From positions 3,583,501 through 3,647,500 of the forward strand of contig CM065819.1 of assembly GCA_033398695.1 (NCBI GenBank): a DNA stretch of 64,000 nucleotides, written 5' to 3'. Below are positions 21,368 through 33,036 of the stretch, piece after piece. The stretch is from Orobanche coerulescens. Taxonomy: Eukaryota; Streptophyta; Magnoliopsida; Lamiales; Orobanchaceae. Position 1 is the first letter of the stretch. Each line of letters begins with the position of its first letter. The notes below the pieces were generated by a model. That model had not been told where the DNA came from. It saw only the letters and a program-made list of their open reading frames with translations, and did not search any database. The position numbers were made by a program, and so were the translations under genes.

Positions 21368-22628
21368 TGTTGTGGGAAATTCCCTCACAATATGCCGCAA
21401 GTGCACCGTGTCAACAAGTAATAAAGTGATAAGTAAAGTATCGTTCCCTCGAGGACTGATTTCACTAAGTACCAAAATAGAGTCGACTCAATTTTATTTG
21501 AAGAACAATTAAACGGAATTTATACCTAAACTAATAAATAATAGTACTACTACTACTAATAATAATAATAATATGGGAGTAGGATTATGATTTTCACCTC
21601 AAACAATCGGGAATGATATTTATTCAATTCAATTCACTGTTATTCAATTGATTGTAAGCCAGGAATTCCTAAATTATTCTAAAGCCTTTCCCAAGGTCGA
21701 TAGAAAATACTACGAATTATTAACTCGATATATCCCTATTCGAATTAGATAATTAATAGCTAAAACAGTTCAAGAATTCCCACAATAACTAGGCTTCACA
21801 ATTTGCATGAGTATATCCCTATCTCACGAAAATTATCATTCGTCTCACAAGAACTATGCCTAAATTTCATCTCCTGAATCCATAAAGACATTCAAAACAA
21901 ATTAACTGTTGGCCAGACAATTAAAAAGCATTAAGAACAGTAAGAAGAATCCAATTCAATAGAATAATGAGTAAATCTAAATAATAATAAATAATCAAAC
22001 CGTCATGAAATCGGCTACAATCAAAATCCTACTCGAATAGATCTAGGAACTAAGATGCAGAAAAACCGTAAGGATCCGTGGTCTTGTCGTCGCTCACAAA
22101 TCTCCTCCTTGTGTTCTTCGCCCTAGCTATTGATCCACCTCCAAATTCCTCCTGATCGATCCCCCCTTTCTTCAGCCCTAAGATGCTTATTTATAGTCAT
22201 CCTCAGCCTCCAAAACGCGTTCGTGTGATTAGGTCGAGAACCGGCTCCAAAACGGCCCAAAACCGCGGAGAACACTCCAAAACCGCCCCGTGGGCCGCAG
22301 CTCACTTAATCTATGCCGCGGCTCACGGCACTCAGCGGGATGCCTGGGCGCTGTTTATTTCTTCTGTGCCGCGGCTCACTAAATCTGTGCCGCGGCACAG
22401 AGTACAGTTTACTTGGCACTCTGCTAGTCTCCTGCGTGTGCCGCGGCTCAGCTCATGGGTGCCGCGGCTCATGACTAAAACTGCTACCGTTTTTCGTCGT
22501 TTCGGCTTCCGGACTCCGATTTCCTGCAAAAAATAAAAAAATAATGCATTAAAAGCTCATTTATGCTGATTTTGGCTCAAGATGGATATAAGTTAATGAT
22601 ATAAAAGCGCATAAAAATACGCCTAACA
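21368..22628 (-). repeat. LTR (5' in element orientation) of Athila-like element
   Basis: TGTTGTGGGAAATTCC...CGCCTAACA, 1261 bp. The TATA box CTATAAATA (complement of about 22187-22195) is intact. The GCCGCGGC palindrome array is at about 22290-22475, upstream in element sense. A (CTA)n/(TAA)n microsatellite lies at 21543-21572. Confidence 0.92.
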
Positions 22629-22633
22629 TTTGT

Positions 22634-22967
22634 CTAGTACCCATAGAAAGCTAGATAGGTTGATTCCTTGTCCGATAGAAAAGGAAAAATGTTTAACTTG
22701 GACCGACAAAAAGACAAGTGTGTTATGGTTTATCTCGGACCGATAGAAGATAAGATTGTAATGGTATCCCTCGGACCGATAGAAGACGAGGTGCATAGGT
22801 TGATATTTAACCTATAGAAAAAGATACGAAGAGAGTACATAGGCATATTTGGCCGAACCTCTATAAATCTTATATCATTTATCTTCTGTTCTTTAAATCG
22901 CTCTGCAATGCGAAAGAGTTTGATAACACTATTTCCAAATAGCGCTATCGATAATCTTGCTCCAACA
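22634..22967 (+). repeat. Copia LTR2, right part
   Basis: It resumes the LTR1 sequence at CTAGTACCCATAGAAAGCTAG (after the duplicated TTTGT) and ends CTCCAACA. The following ATA and the next copia internal region are separated by the plus-strand LARD, whose target duplication CAATA overlaps the LTR end (22966-22970). Confidence 0.9.
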
Positions 22968-23525
22968 ATATGTAATATCCGCAAATTTGATTTCCGGTAA
23001 TTTTTTTTTTTGGCGAGAGTCCATTTTAACGACTCGCTTGTGACCGTTTCATCATTTTGAGAATGATTAATTCTGTACTTTTTGACATCCGAGTTCGTTT
23101 CCGTGACGTTTTGTTGAGTCCCGTGTTTCTTAACGACTTTTCCGCACTCGAGTTCGATTCTTGTGAATATCGTTCGAAACTACTGTTTCGAGTTTCTCGT
23201 AAGTCCGTTTAACTTTGTTAGACGTGTTGTGAACTTCGGTTTGGTTATTCGATCACGTATCGTGATTTTCGGGCATTTTGGGCCATTTTGTAATTTACCC
23301 AAAGTTGTGGGTATCCGCATTCGTATTTGTTGTCTTGACCCTTTTCATGGTCGCGTGTGATTAATTGTTGCATGGTATTTCATTTCGGGTCGATGATGTT
23401 GCCCACGAGCGTTTTGTCATGTTCGTTCCGTGCGATTTTGTATAATCGAGTCGTCGAGTCCTGGTGGTCAGGCATTGGCCGGATGGTTGCGGGCACTGGC
23501 CGGATGGGTGCGGCAGGAACCGGCA

Positions 23526-23830
23526 TAGCGCACGCTACGGCTGGAAGGTAGCGCACGCTACATCCGGGAGGCAGTGCACGCTACGACCGGTTAGCTGCGC
23601 GCACTAGTCGGCCGAGACAGTAGGGGCCGTGAGGTTCTGGACTTGGGTGGATCGGCAGGTAGCGCACGCCACTATCGGACACTGCGTACGCTACGACCGA
23701 CAGGTAGCGCACGCTACGGCCGGAAGGCTGTGCACGCTACCTGGCCGAGCAGTCTAGTCCAGGAAGTCTCTGGAGTGCGTCCCGGGCCATTAGCGCATGC
23801 TATCTCGGCAGCCTAGCGCACGCTAGGCTG
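23526..23830 (+). promoter_or_regulatory. GTAGCGCACGCTAC hairpin array, LARD 5' LTR
   Basis: Ten intact or decayed copies occur in about 305 bases, with stem GTAGCG/CGCTAC around a two-base CA. The last copy (CTAGCGCACGCTAG) ends a few bases before the TATA box at 23837. The 3' LTR array is 29126-29430. Confidence 0.65.
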
Positions 23831-23836
23831 CACCAG

Positions 23837-23843
23837 TATAAAT
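23837..23843 (+). promoter_or_regulatory. TATA box, LARD 5' LTR
   Basis: TATAAAT in CACCAGTATAAATGTGACAGAGCAG. The same context occurs at 29440-29446 and, reversed, at 13626-13632 and 19054-19060. Confidence 0.7.
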
Positions 23844-25613
23844 GTGACAGAGCAGTTGCATTTTCACTCGTTTTTCATTCCCTTTATTTTCTGTCCGCGG
23901 CTGGAGTTTCGGAGGAGGTGAAGCGATGTTGTTGAAAAACAAATCCATGAAGTTCTTGACTTCATATCATTGATTGATCATCCTATATCATCCTTTGATC
24001 CAGCGAATCAAGGTTAGATTTCCTAGAACCCTATCTTTGGGAAATTTTGGGGTTTTCGGATTTTTGTCCGATTCCTTCCGTATTTTTGACTAATCCAAGT
24101 TGGATATGATTAATCTTAGTATTATTCATGTGTTTAACATCGTTTAATCCATTGCTCTTCGTCGAATCAAGGTATATTTCTTGATTTCCCTCGAATTGAC
24201 TTTTTGGGGGGATTTCTTCTTGATTTCGTTTCCCATCCGTTTTTTATGAACCGATTGTTGTAAAATGATGTTTTTAAACATATCATATGGATCAAATATC
24301 CATATTTCGGTTGGGAAGTCCATTTTCATGTTTTGTCGGGTCGATTCGTGTTCTTGGCCGTTTTGGGGGAAACCCTTGAACTTTCGTCGTTTGTTCCTTG
24401 AATTCAGCATCTTTGGGTCGTACTTCGGAATTCATTCTCGTTGTTATCGTTTTCGTACGTAGTTTATTGTTGCGGGTTGTCGTTCGGTGGAGTCGGCGAG
24501 TTCGTAGTCGGTTCGTGCCAACCTACTTCGGTCGATTCTCTGCGTTGTGGTTATTCGAGGCAAGTACCTTGTCCATACAATTCTTGTTTTATGGATATGA
24601 TAATTATTGATCGTCTCCTTTTGTTTATTTGATCGTTTGAATTTCACTTTCAAAGATTCGGTTAACCTTGTTAAAGGCTCTCTTTCAAAACCATGTGTGT
24701 TTTGTGAATGGTGTGTTTCGTAAACGAGTATGTGAATCTTATGGATATGGTTGGTGTTGATGTTGCGATTGATAATGCGTGTGTGCGTATATTGTTTCAT
24801 TTCGGTGCATTGTGGTTTGACGTGATGTTTTGCTAAGTGTTTGATGCCTCTGGGTGAATTGTTTGTATATCTTTGTTGTATTGTGTTATATGTGTGAATA
24901 CGTGAATGTGGGCGGGGCCTACGGTGACACATGTCATGCGATCATGTGGTCAGGATGCAACAAGCGATTGATCCAACCGTGAGAGCCTAAGAAAAACTAT
25001 GGTGACACATGGCATGTGATCGTGTGGTCAGGATGCAACAAGTGATTGATCCAACCGTGAGCGCCAAAAATATGGTGTGTGATTTGTTTAGCTAGCCAAC
25101 TCGGGAGGGTCCTTAGAGGCCTCGAGTGGGATTTGTGGCTTCGTCCCGATCCTAGACGATGCATGTGCGTGATTTGTTTTATGATAGTGTCCATCTCGGG
25201 AGGGTCCTTAGAGGCCTCGAGTGGGATTTGTGGCTTTCTCCCGGTCCTAGGCGATACTTGTAAGTTATTATGTTGTGTTGATTTTATTTCCGTTGAGGAC
25301 ACTTGATGCGGGCTCTGGCCCTGTGAATTGTTGTTGGTTCAATTTGTGAAAATAAAACCTTTGGGTTGTGACCCCTGTTGATTTTGGAAAGAGAAGGATT
25401 CGAAAATCTTGAGTTGTTTCTATCAAAACTCCCGATGGCATTTTAATTCACTTTTTAAATTATTTCTCTTGACTTGGGATCTTTCGATTTTGAAAAGCTT
25501 TACCTAAACTCTTGCCTCGGGAAGTATTTTCGTTATGTTTAAATCTTTGAGGATTCCTGATTATTATTATCCTTGGAACTTTTATTGTATGGCTCGTATT
25601 TCTTTGCACTTGT

Positions 25614-25666
25614 ACTTGCACTAGAAAAATAGTGGAATTTTGCTAACCCCCGAGAAATCGGGGGGT
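25614..25666 (+). promoter_or_regulatory. Conserved LTR hairpin block (ACTTGCACTAG ... GCTAACCCCC hairpin)
   Basis: CCCCCGA-GAAA-TCGGGGG forms a 7-bp stem with a GAAA loop, preceded by ACTTGCACTAG and TTGCTAA. Related blocks occur at 407-441, 11787-11839, 17217-17269, 31215-31266, 37214-37254 and 44366-44406. It may act in R-region RNA structure, polyadenylation or packaging, but the sequence shows only the structure. Confidence 0.6.
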
Positions 25667-26024
25667 GGATGTCTTTATTACATTCAGGTTTTGGAGCATA
25701 ACACAGGGTCGGCATGAAGGATCATGAAAGATGAACGATACTAATCACACGAGGACCCGTTGATGTCGTATTGGTTTAGTTGTATTTTATTTTCATTGCA
25801 GATTCTTTCCCGTTGTATGCGAGGCGTGTTGTACTCGACCCCTGCGTGGGCATGTGTTGTGATTGAGTTGTATGTATTTATTGAAAGACCAAATCGGTCT
25901 ACTGAGTCATTTTAGCCTTAAGGGCATTGTTGAGATGTTCGATGTTCTTACCAGCCTGGTAGATCCTTGAGGAAAGGTTCTCCGGCGTGTAATATCCCTG
26001 AGCGGATTGGGGGTGTTACATAAA

Positions 26025-26036
26025 TGGTATCAGAGC
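26025..26036 (+). other. Primer-binding site (tRNA-iMet), plus-strand LARD
   Basis: TGGTATCAGAGC, a perfect complement of the initiator tRNA-Met 3' end, four bases after the LTR. Confidence 0.92.
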
Positions 26037-27830
26037 TTTGGTTGTGGAAACCTAGGCTGTCGGGTCAAGTGGTGTCTGTTGAGTTTTGTCTCGTCGGATT
26101 TTGTCTGACTGAGTCGTGCCGCGACGCGTCGTCTGAGTTGGTTTGTCGTGATTAGTATCGTGGGACGATCATCATCTTCGTGTGACCTGTGGATGTAAGT
26201 CTCCCTTCTTTGTGTTTGTGCCTCGCGAGACACGAGCTATTTGTTTGATTATTTGTTAAGTGATGGAACCTTCATGTAGATTCTTGGTTTCGTGATGCGT
26301 TCGCGTGATTCTCATATTTCGTTTAGATGAGGAGTGTTGCCATTATTTATGTCCTTTTGACTGTGATATTTGACTGTTTCTTTTCCCGGTAAAAGACATG
26401 TGCTGTCTTGATTTTGAGCGAGTTGATGCGTGTATTATGATTGTATGTATGTGAATATTGTTACATGTGAGTTTTTAGGCATTCTAGCCTAATAGATTTT
26501 CGAAAACCTTGAGTATCTTAGTAAATAAAATTCGAGACGTACTTTTAAATGGATTGTATTTTTGAGGCGCCTACTAGGGCAACTATCTGTTTCGAAATTC
26601 TTCTACCTTGAGGACCAAGATATATTTTTTTTCTTTCCAGTAATTTTGGAAATGCTTTTCTTAGACCCGAGGGTCGAATATTTCTGAAAGTTTTTCGCTA
26701 AAAGAAAAGTGTGTCCTCATTTTTGTTCAAACGCAAGGTGGTTTTCAAAGTCTCGACAATGATGTTTGTTCAACTTTTTGTAAAGTGATACTCAAGATCA
26801 ACTGGTGTTTCCAAACTGTTTTCAAAAGGTGGTTTTCATTTTTAAAACCCATCATTTCCTGCTTGTGGTCGGGGAAGTTGTGTATGATGTTGGTATTGTC
26901 GTTAGGGTGTTAACCCTCCGAATTGTGATTGAATTGGTGGCGTGAACGTTGAGTCGTTGCCACGGATTTGTTACGTTAGCCCTCTATGAGAGGTGTGTTG
27001 TTGATCTTCAATGTTGTCGTTTCATGGTGATTTGCGTGCTATCGCACCTGTGCGAGCTGTTAGAGCTTGGGTTTGTATGATTATGTATATCTGTGATTGT
27101 TTCATGATGTTTTGTATTTGTGTGCTGGTTGTCATGCGGGCCATTGTAATCGTCGAACGATGCCGTGGTTGTTGTGATTTTAGTATGTGCTGATATGTTA
27201 TGCCAAGTTGGCATCTCCGGTTTGTTGTTTTGTGATGTTATGTTCCATTGTATCTAGCATTTGTATATTTGGTATGCCGAGCCGAGGTGTTTCAACCGTG
27301 GTGTGCCGGGGGCATGTACGTACAATTGTCCTTCTCATCGGTAACGCGTTTCAAGTGTGGACCCGAGAGACACAGGATCCAGTTTTCGAGTTGGGTTCTG
27401 AGTCTTTCGGGGCACGAACTTCAGTACAGATATCAGGATCGGCTCTAAGAGACCCATGGGAAATGTTTCCGTCGACTGCTTTTGTGTTGTTGCCTTGTTT
27501 CCGTTATTGTGAGTTGCGGGGACGACCTTCTTTTATAAGAGGTCGAATGTAATACCCGTATTGTTCTTGGACTTCTGCATTTCCTCTTTCTCCGTTCTAT
27601 CGACTCGCTCATGTTCGTTGATACTTTCTGAACTTGTTCTATATTTTGGTTTCATCATTCGAACGAGCCGTGATCTTGTTTTGGGTCGATTTGGTTACCG
27701 CTGTGACTTTTCCGAGTTCGGTTCGATTCTTTGGAACCTGGTTTCGGAAGTAACATCTTTTGGTTCTACTAGTTCTTTTGATGTCTTGAGTTGAAGTGTG
27801 AACTTCGGAGTCATTGTTCAACCTTTGTCA

Positions 27831-28024
27831 TTCGATCATTGTTGTTCGATCGTTGTTGTTTGATCGTTGTTACTCAATCATTACTTTTTGATCGTTGTTG
27901 TTCCATCATTGTTAATTGATCGTTGTTGTCCGATCATTGTTATTTGATCGTTGTTATTCAATCGTTGTTGTTCGGTCGTTATTGTTCGATCATTGTTGTT
28001 CGATCAGGGTTGTCTGACTGTTGT
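27831..28024 (+). repeat. 15-bp tandem array, TTCGATCGTTGTTGT type
   Basis: About 13 units of TTCGATCATTGTTGT / TTTGATCGTTGTTGT, each with one GATC. It lies just before the relic zinc knuckle and is not seen in the minus-strand LARD. Confidence 0.75.
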
Positions 28025-28070
28025 TGCCTAATCTCATACCGTGAAGAATTATCGTTCACTATTAGTCAGT

Positions 28071-28112
28071 TGTTTCGAGTGTGGCCAGGTGGATCACTGC
28101 GCCATGCATTGC
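28071..28112 (+). pseudogene. Relic gag zinc knuckle in LARD
   Basis: Forty-two bases encode CFECGQVDHCAMHC, a perfect CX2CX4HX4C pattern, the RNA-binding knuckle of a retrotransposon nucleocapsid. The frame cannot be extended into a capsid domain upstream, where the 15-bp array lies, nor into protease downstream. It shows the LARD descended from a gag-coding gypsy element. Confidence 0.7.
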
Positions 28113-28570
28113 GAGACGGTAGCTGAGAGATTTGGGGATCGAGGTTGCGTCTCTGCTCCAAAAGGGCACAAAGATGCCTAGTATGCTTTTTGAGGATTTC
28201 GGCGTAGTCCGAATTGTTTGTGATTGTCCTTGTGGATCGTTTTGTGTTTATTTTCTGTTTTCTCGACTGTGCGTGTTCCTTGTAATAGGTGCTTTGTGTT
28301 TTATGATAGTTAGAATAATTGACTTGATTGTATTATCTGTTTGATGACACTTGTCACTTGTTGGTTTTATTATGTCTCTACCGGTGGCGTTGTGTTGGTC
28401 GTCGTGGAGCGTGTTTTCACGCCGTTTGTTCATTTGCGTTGCTTGTAATGTTTCGCCGTTGGCGGAAGTTACGCGTTTCTTGTGTACCTCGTTGGGTTTT
28501 CCTGGCGGGAGATTGCTTCTCCCTACTTATTTTAAGTTTCGGGACGAAACTTCTTTTAAGGAGGGTAGTA

Positions 28571-31500
28571 TGTAATATCCGCAAATTTGATTTCCGGTAA
28601 TTTTCTTTTGTTTTGGCGAGAGTCCATTTTGATGACTCGCTTGGGACCGTTTCATCATTCTGAGAATGATTAATTATGCACTTTTTGACATCCGAGTTTG
28701 TTTCGGTGCCGTTTTGTTGAGTCCCGTGTTTCTTAGCGATTTTTCCGTACTCGAGTTCGATTCTTGTGAATCTCGTTCGAAACTACTGTTTCGAGTTTCC
28801 CGTAAGTCCGTTTAACTTTGTTAGACGTGTTGTGAACTTCGGTTTGGTTATTCGATCACGTATCGTGATTTTCGGGTGTTTTGGGCCATTTTGTAATTTA
28901 CCCAAAGTTGTGGGTATCCGCATTCGTATTTGTTTTCTTGACCCTTTGCATGGTCGCGTGTGATTAATTGTTGCATGGTATTTCATTTCGGGTCGATGGT
29001 GTTTCCCACGAGCGTTTTGTCATGTTCGTTCCGTGCGATTTCGGATAATCGAGTCGTCGAGTCCTGGTGGTCGGGCATTGGCCGGACGGTTGCGGGCACT
29101 GGCCGGACGGGTGCGACAGGAACCGACATAGCGCACGCTACGGCCGAAAGGTAGCGCACGCTACGTCCGGGAGGCAGTGCATGCTACGGCCGGTTAGCTG
29201 CGCGCGCTAGTCGGCCGAGACAGTAGGGGCAGTGAGGTTCTGGACTTGGGTGGATCGGCAGGTAGCGCACGCTACTGTCGGACACTGCGCACGCTACGAC
29301 CGGCAGGTAGCGCACGCTACGGACGGAAGGCTGCGCATGCTACCTGGCCGATAAGTCTAGTCCAAGAAGTCTCTGGATTGCGTCCCGGGCCGTTAGCGCA
29401 CGCTAGCTCGGCAGCCTAGCGCACGCTAGGCTGCACCAGTATAAATGTGACAGAGCAGTCGCATTTTCACTCATTTTTATTCTCTTTCTTTTCTGTCCGC
29501 GGCTGGAGTTTCGGAGGAGGTGAAGCGATGTTGTTGAACAACAAATCCATGAAGTTCTTGACTTCATATCATTGATTGATCATCCTATATCATCCTTTGA
29601 TCTAGCGAATCAAGGTTAGATTTCCTAGAACCCTATTTTTGGGAAATTTTGGGGGTTTCGGGTTTTTGTCCGAGTCGTTCTGTATTGTTGATTAATCCAT
29701 GTTGGGTATGATTAATCTTAGTATTATTCATGTGTTTAACATAGTTTAATCCATCGTTCTTCGTCGAATCGAGGTATATTTCTTGATTTCCCTCGAATTG
29801 ACTTTTTGGGGGGGTTTGTTCTTGATTTCGTTTCCCATCCGTTTTTGATGAACCGATTGTTGTAAAATGATGTTTTTAAACATATCATATTGATCGAATA
29901 TCCATATTTCGGTTGGGAAGTCCATTTTTATGTTTTGTCGGGTCAATTCGTGTTCTTGGCCGTTTTGGGGGAAACCCTTGAACTTTCGTCGTTTGTTCCT
30001 TGAATTCAGCGGCTTTGGGTCGTACTTCGGAATTCATTCTCGTTGTTATTGTTGTCGTTCGTAGTTTATTGTTGCGGGTTTTCATTCGGTGGAGTCGGCG
30101 AGTTCGTAGTCGGTTCGTGCCAACCTACTTCGGTCGATTCTCCGCGTTGTGGTTATTCGAGTCAAGTACCTTGTCCTTACAATTCTTGTTTTATGGATAT
30201 GATAATTAGTGATCGTCTCCTTGTGTTTATTTGATCATTTGAATTTCACTTACAAAGATTCGGTTAACCTTGTTAAAGGCTCTCTTTCAAAACCATGTGT
30301 GTTTTGTGATTGGTGTGTTTCGTAAAGACTATGTGAATCTTATGGATATGGTTGGTGTTGATGTTGCGATTGATAATGCGTGTGTGCGTATATTGTTTCA
30401 TTTCGGTGCGTTGTGGTTTGACGTGATGTTTTGCTAAGTGTTTGATGCCTCTGGGTGAATTGTTTGGATATCTTTGTTGTATTGTGTTATATGTGTGAAT
30501 ACGTGAATGTGGGCGGGGCCTACGGTGACACATGGCATGCGATCATGTGGTCAGGATGCAACAAGCGATTGATCCAACCGTGATAGCCTAAGAATAACTA
30601 CGGTGACACATGGCATGTGATCGTGTGGTCAGGATGCAACAAGTGATTGATCCAACCGTGAGCGCCAAAGATATGGTGTGTGATTTGTTTAGCTAGCCAG
30701 CTCGGGAGGGTCCTTAGAGGCCTCGAGTGGGATTTGTGGCTTCGTCCCGATCCTAGGCGATGCATGTGCGTGATTTATTTTATGATTGTGGCCAACTCGG
30801 GAGGGTCCTTAGAGGCCTCGAGTGGGATTTGTGGCTTCGTCCCGGTCCTAGGCGATACTTGTAAGTGATTATGTTGTTTTGATTTTATGTCTGTTGAGGA
30901 CACTTGATGCGGGCTCTGGCCCTGTGAATTTTTGTTGGTTCTATTTGTGAAAATAAAACCTTTGGGCTGTGACCCCTGTTGATTTTGGAAAGAGAAGGAT
31001 TCAAAAATCCTGAGTTGTTTCTATGAAAACTCCCGATGGCATCTTAATTCACTTTTTAAATTGTTTCCCTTGACTTGGGATCTTTCGATTTTGGAAAGCT
31101 TTACCTAAACTCTTGCCTCGGGAAGTATTTTCGTTATTTTTAAATCTTTGAGGATTCCTGGTTATTATTTTCCTTGGAACTTTTATTGTATAGCTCGTAT
31201 TTCTTTGCACTTGTACTTGCACTAGAAAAATAGTGGACTTTTGCTAACCCCCGAGAAATCGGGGGGTGGATGTCTGTATTGCATTCAGGTTTTGGAGCAT
31301 AACACAGGGTCGGCATGAAGGATGATGAAATATGAACGATACTATTCACACGAGGACCCGTTGATGTCGTATTGGTTTAGTTGTATTTTATTTTCTACTG
31401 CAATATTCTTTCCCCGTTGTACGGGACTGTGTTGTACTCAACCCCTGCATGGGCATGTGTTGTGATTGAGTTGTATGTATTTATTGAAAGACCAAATCGG

Positions 31501-31623
31501 TCTACTGAGTCATTTTAGCCTTAAGGGCATTGTTGAGATGTTCGATGTTGTTAACAGCCTGGTATATCCTTGAGGAAAGGTTCTAGGACGTGTAATATCC
31601 CTGAGCGGATTGGGGGTGTTACA
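28571..31623 (+). repeat. 3' LTR of plus-strand LARD
   Basis: 3053 bp, aligned end to end with 22971-26020. Palindrome array 29126-29430, TATA 29440-29446, hairpin block 31215-31266. It ends GGGGGTGTTACA, followed by the duplicated CAATA. Confidence 0.93.
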
Positions 31624-31628
31624 CAATA

Positions 31629-33036
31629 GGTATCGGATCAGGTATCCATATAAATCGGCTTAAAATCCGAGGAAGATCCAATGGCGTTTCAATTTGCACA
31701 GGTCGAAGGTCTTGCCTTGAATCGACCACCATTTTTTGACGGATCGAGTTACAAGACTTGGAAGAAAAAGATTTCGATCTTCATTCGTGCCTATGATATA
31801 GAAATTTGGAAGATCAATTGTCCTGGCCCGAATGTTACAATCAAATCCGAAAAATCACTTAAGAACTTCGAAGATATAATGACAAGGATTGGAAGAACGA
31901 TCATCTAAATCATAAGGCCACTCAACTTCTATATTGTGCCTTAAATCCAGAAGAGGTCAACCGTATATCTTCGTGTGAAAGTGCTAAAAATCTGCAAAAT
32001 TCTTGAAATCACACACGAGGGAACAACCCAAGTTAAGGAGACGAAGATAATATGCTACTCCATGACTACGAGTTATTCATGCTGAAGAGTGACGATTCCA
32101 TCACCAACATGCTCGACCGATTTTTGGTCATCACCAATGGACTTGCTTCGTTCTGGAAACCACTATCTAGTAGTGAAAAAGTCGAGAAAATCTTACGATC
32201 ACTACCTAGCGAATGAGACGGCACCATGACAGAAATCATGGAATCTAAAGATCTCAATACGCTCGACTTTAGCACCCTTGTAGGTTCGCTAATTAATTAT
32301 GAGATTGTCCTAAAATCTCGGAATGCAAAACCAAAACTGAAGGAAAAATCCATAGCTTTAAAAGCTAAGATGTCTCGAAAAGAAGAAATCCCGATGGATG
32401 AAGGTGATGAAGAATCGGCATATTATTCCAAGAATAAATAAGTTTCAAAACTTATTAAACCAGAGAAGGAAGGACATCAAATCGGGCGAATATAAGAAAT
32501 TCGACAACAACTGTCGAATTTGTGGTAAACCAGGCCACTTTGCTCAAACTTGTCGAGCCTTGACCTCCAAAAAGGAAGTTCTCATAGCAACATGGAGTGA
32601 TGAAGTGAATGATGATGAATATATTCAGAATAATCTCGCAGTCATGGCCAAAAGTTCATTCGATGAAGGCGACGTCGAAATCCATGTTAGTACATCGTCT
32701 CAAGATGAACTTTTTGAAGCATTCGAACTTTTACATACCAATTTTCAAAATGCTTTAATTGAAATTAAATCCCTCCAATCGAAAAATAAATTACTGGAAA
32801 TTGAAATTTCCAAAATAAAAGAAAAAAAGAACTTCATTGAAATCGATCTTTCTCTATGTGTTAAGAAAGAGAATAAATTGAAAGATGGTTTTTTTGAAAG
32901 TTCAAGATGAACTTGAAGTTTTAACGAATAAATTTTCTTGCGGAAATGACAAATTTGAACAATGCTTTCCATTCAAAAATATTCTTTAAACAAACAGGGG
33001 TTAGGATTCAAACCGCATAATAGAATCTTTCAAACT
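31629..33036 (+). pseudogene. Second copia internal region: gag pseudogene
   Basis: It resumes GGTATCGGATCAGGTATCCATATAAATCGG, matching the sequence after LTR1 (6067 onward). Gag starts at 31681 and is the same DUF4219/UBN2-type protein as at 6120. Frameshifts occur (the first near 31885), with a premature stop near 32215. The zinc knuckle at 32512-32553 (CRICGKPGHFAQTC) is intact, and an open 170-codon frame (32398-32910) carries it plus a Lys/Glu-rich coiled-coil-like segment. No retroposon is present here, so this copy shows the uninterrupted gag. The match fades after GGATTCAAACCGCATAATAG (about 33030), and no closing LTR was found. Confidence 0.8.

Larger units (their letters stand above)
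9181..22628 (-). mobile_element. Athila-like non-autonomous gypsy element (nested host of a LARD)
   Basis: A complete minus-strand LTR element. LTRs lie at 9181-10442 and 21368-22628 (both about 1.26 kb, TG...CA). The target duplication is TTTGT (9176-9180 and 22629-22633). The primer site is 21344-21361 and the polypurine tract 10443-10461. Minus the nested LARD (11426-19940), the internal part is only about 2.4 kb, with one open frame (20519-21256) and no pol domains. The tRNA-Asp primer site and the AAGTTTGGGGG polypurine tract are typical of the Athila/Tat side of plant gypsy elements. The lineage call is from these signals only. Confidence 0.85.
22971..26020 (+). repeat. 5' LTR of plus-strand LARD
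   Basis: TGTAATATCCGCAAATTTG...GGGGGTGTTACA, 3050 bp. Contains the palindrome array (23526-23830), TATA (23837-23843), a 78-bp duplication beginning GGTGACACATG at 24923 and 25001, GGGAGGGTCC repeats (25096-25260) and the hairpin block (25614-25666). Small frames inside are not conserved as proteins. Confidence 0.93.
26021..28570 (+). other. Internal region of plus-strand LARD
   Basis: In order: primer site TGGTATCAGAGC (26025-26036), the AACCTAGGCTGTC block, a GTAAGTCTCC site (26195-26204), a long non-coding leader, a 15-bp GATC-rich array (27831-28024), a relic zinc knuckle (28071-28112) and the polypurine tract AAGGAGGGTAGTA (28558-28570). GGGACGAAACTTCTTTTAAGG before the LTR is shared with the polypurine regions at 34684 and, reversed, 14495 and 39058. 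There is no protease, reverse transcriptase or integrase. Confidence 0.8.
22971..31623 (+). mobile_element. LARD-type pol-less gypsy element, plus strand
   Basis: A complete element with LTRs 22971-26020 and 28571-31623, primer site 26025-26036, polypurine tract 28558-28570 and target duplication CAATA (22966-22970, 31624-31628). Internal region 2.55 kb, with only a relic gag zinc knuckle. Same family as 11426-19940 but in opposite orientation. Its two LTRs differ at many sites, so it looks older than the minus-strand copy. It inserted within a few bases of the copia LTR2-internal boundary. Confidence 0.92.

Noticed and set aside
24444..24932. 162-codon minus frame inside the LARD LTR
   Set aside because: The matching part of the 3' LTR does not keep it open to the same extent, and there is no known motif.
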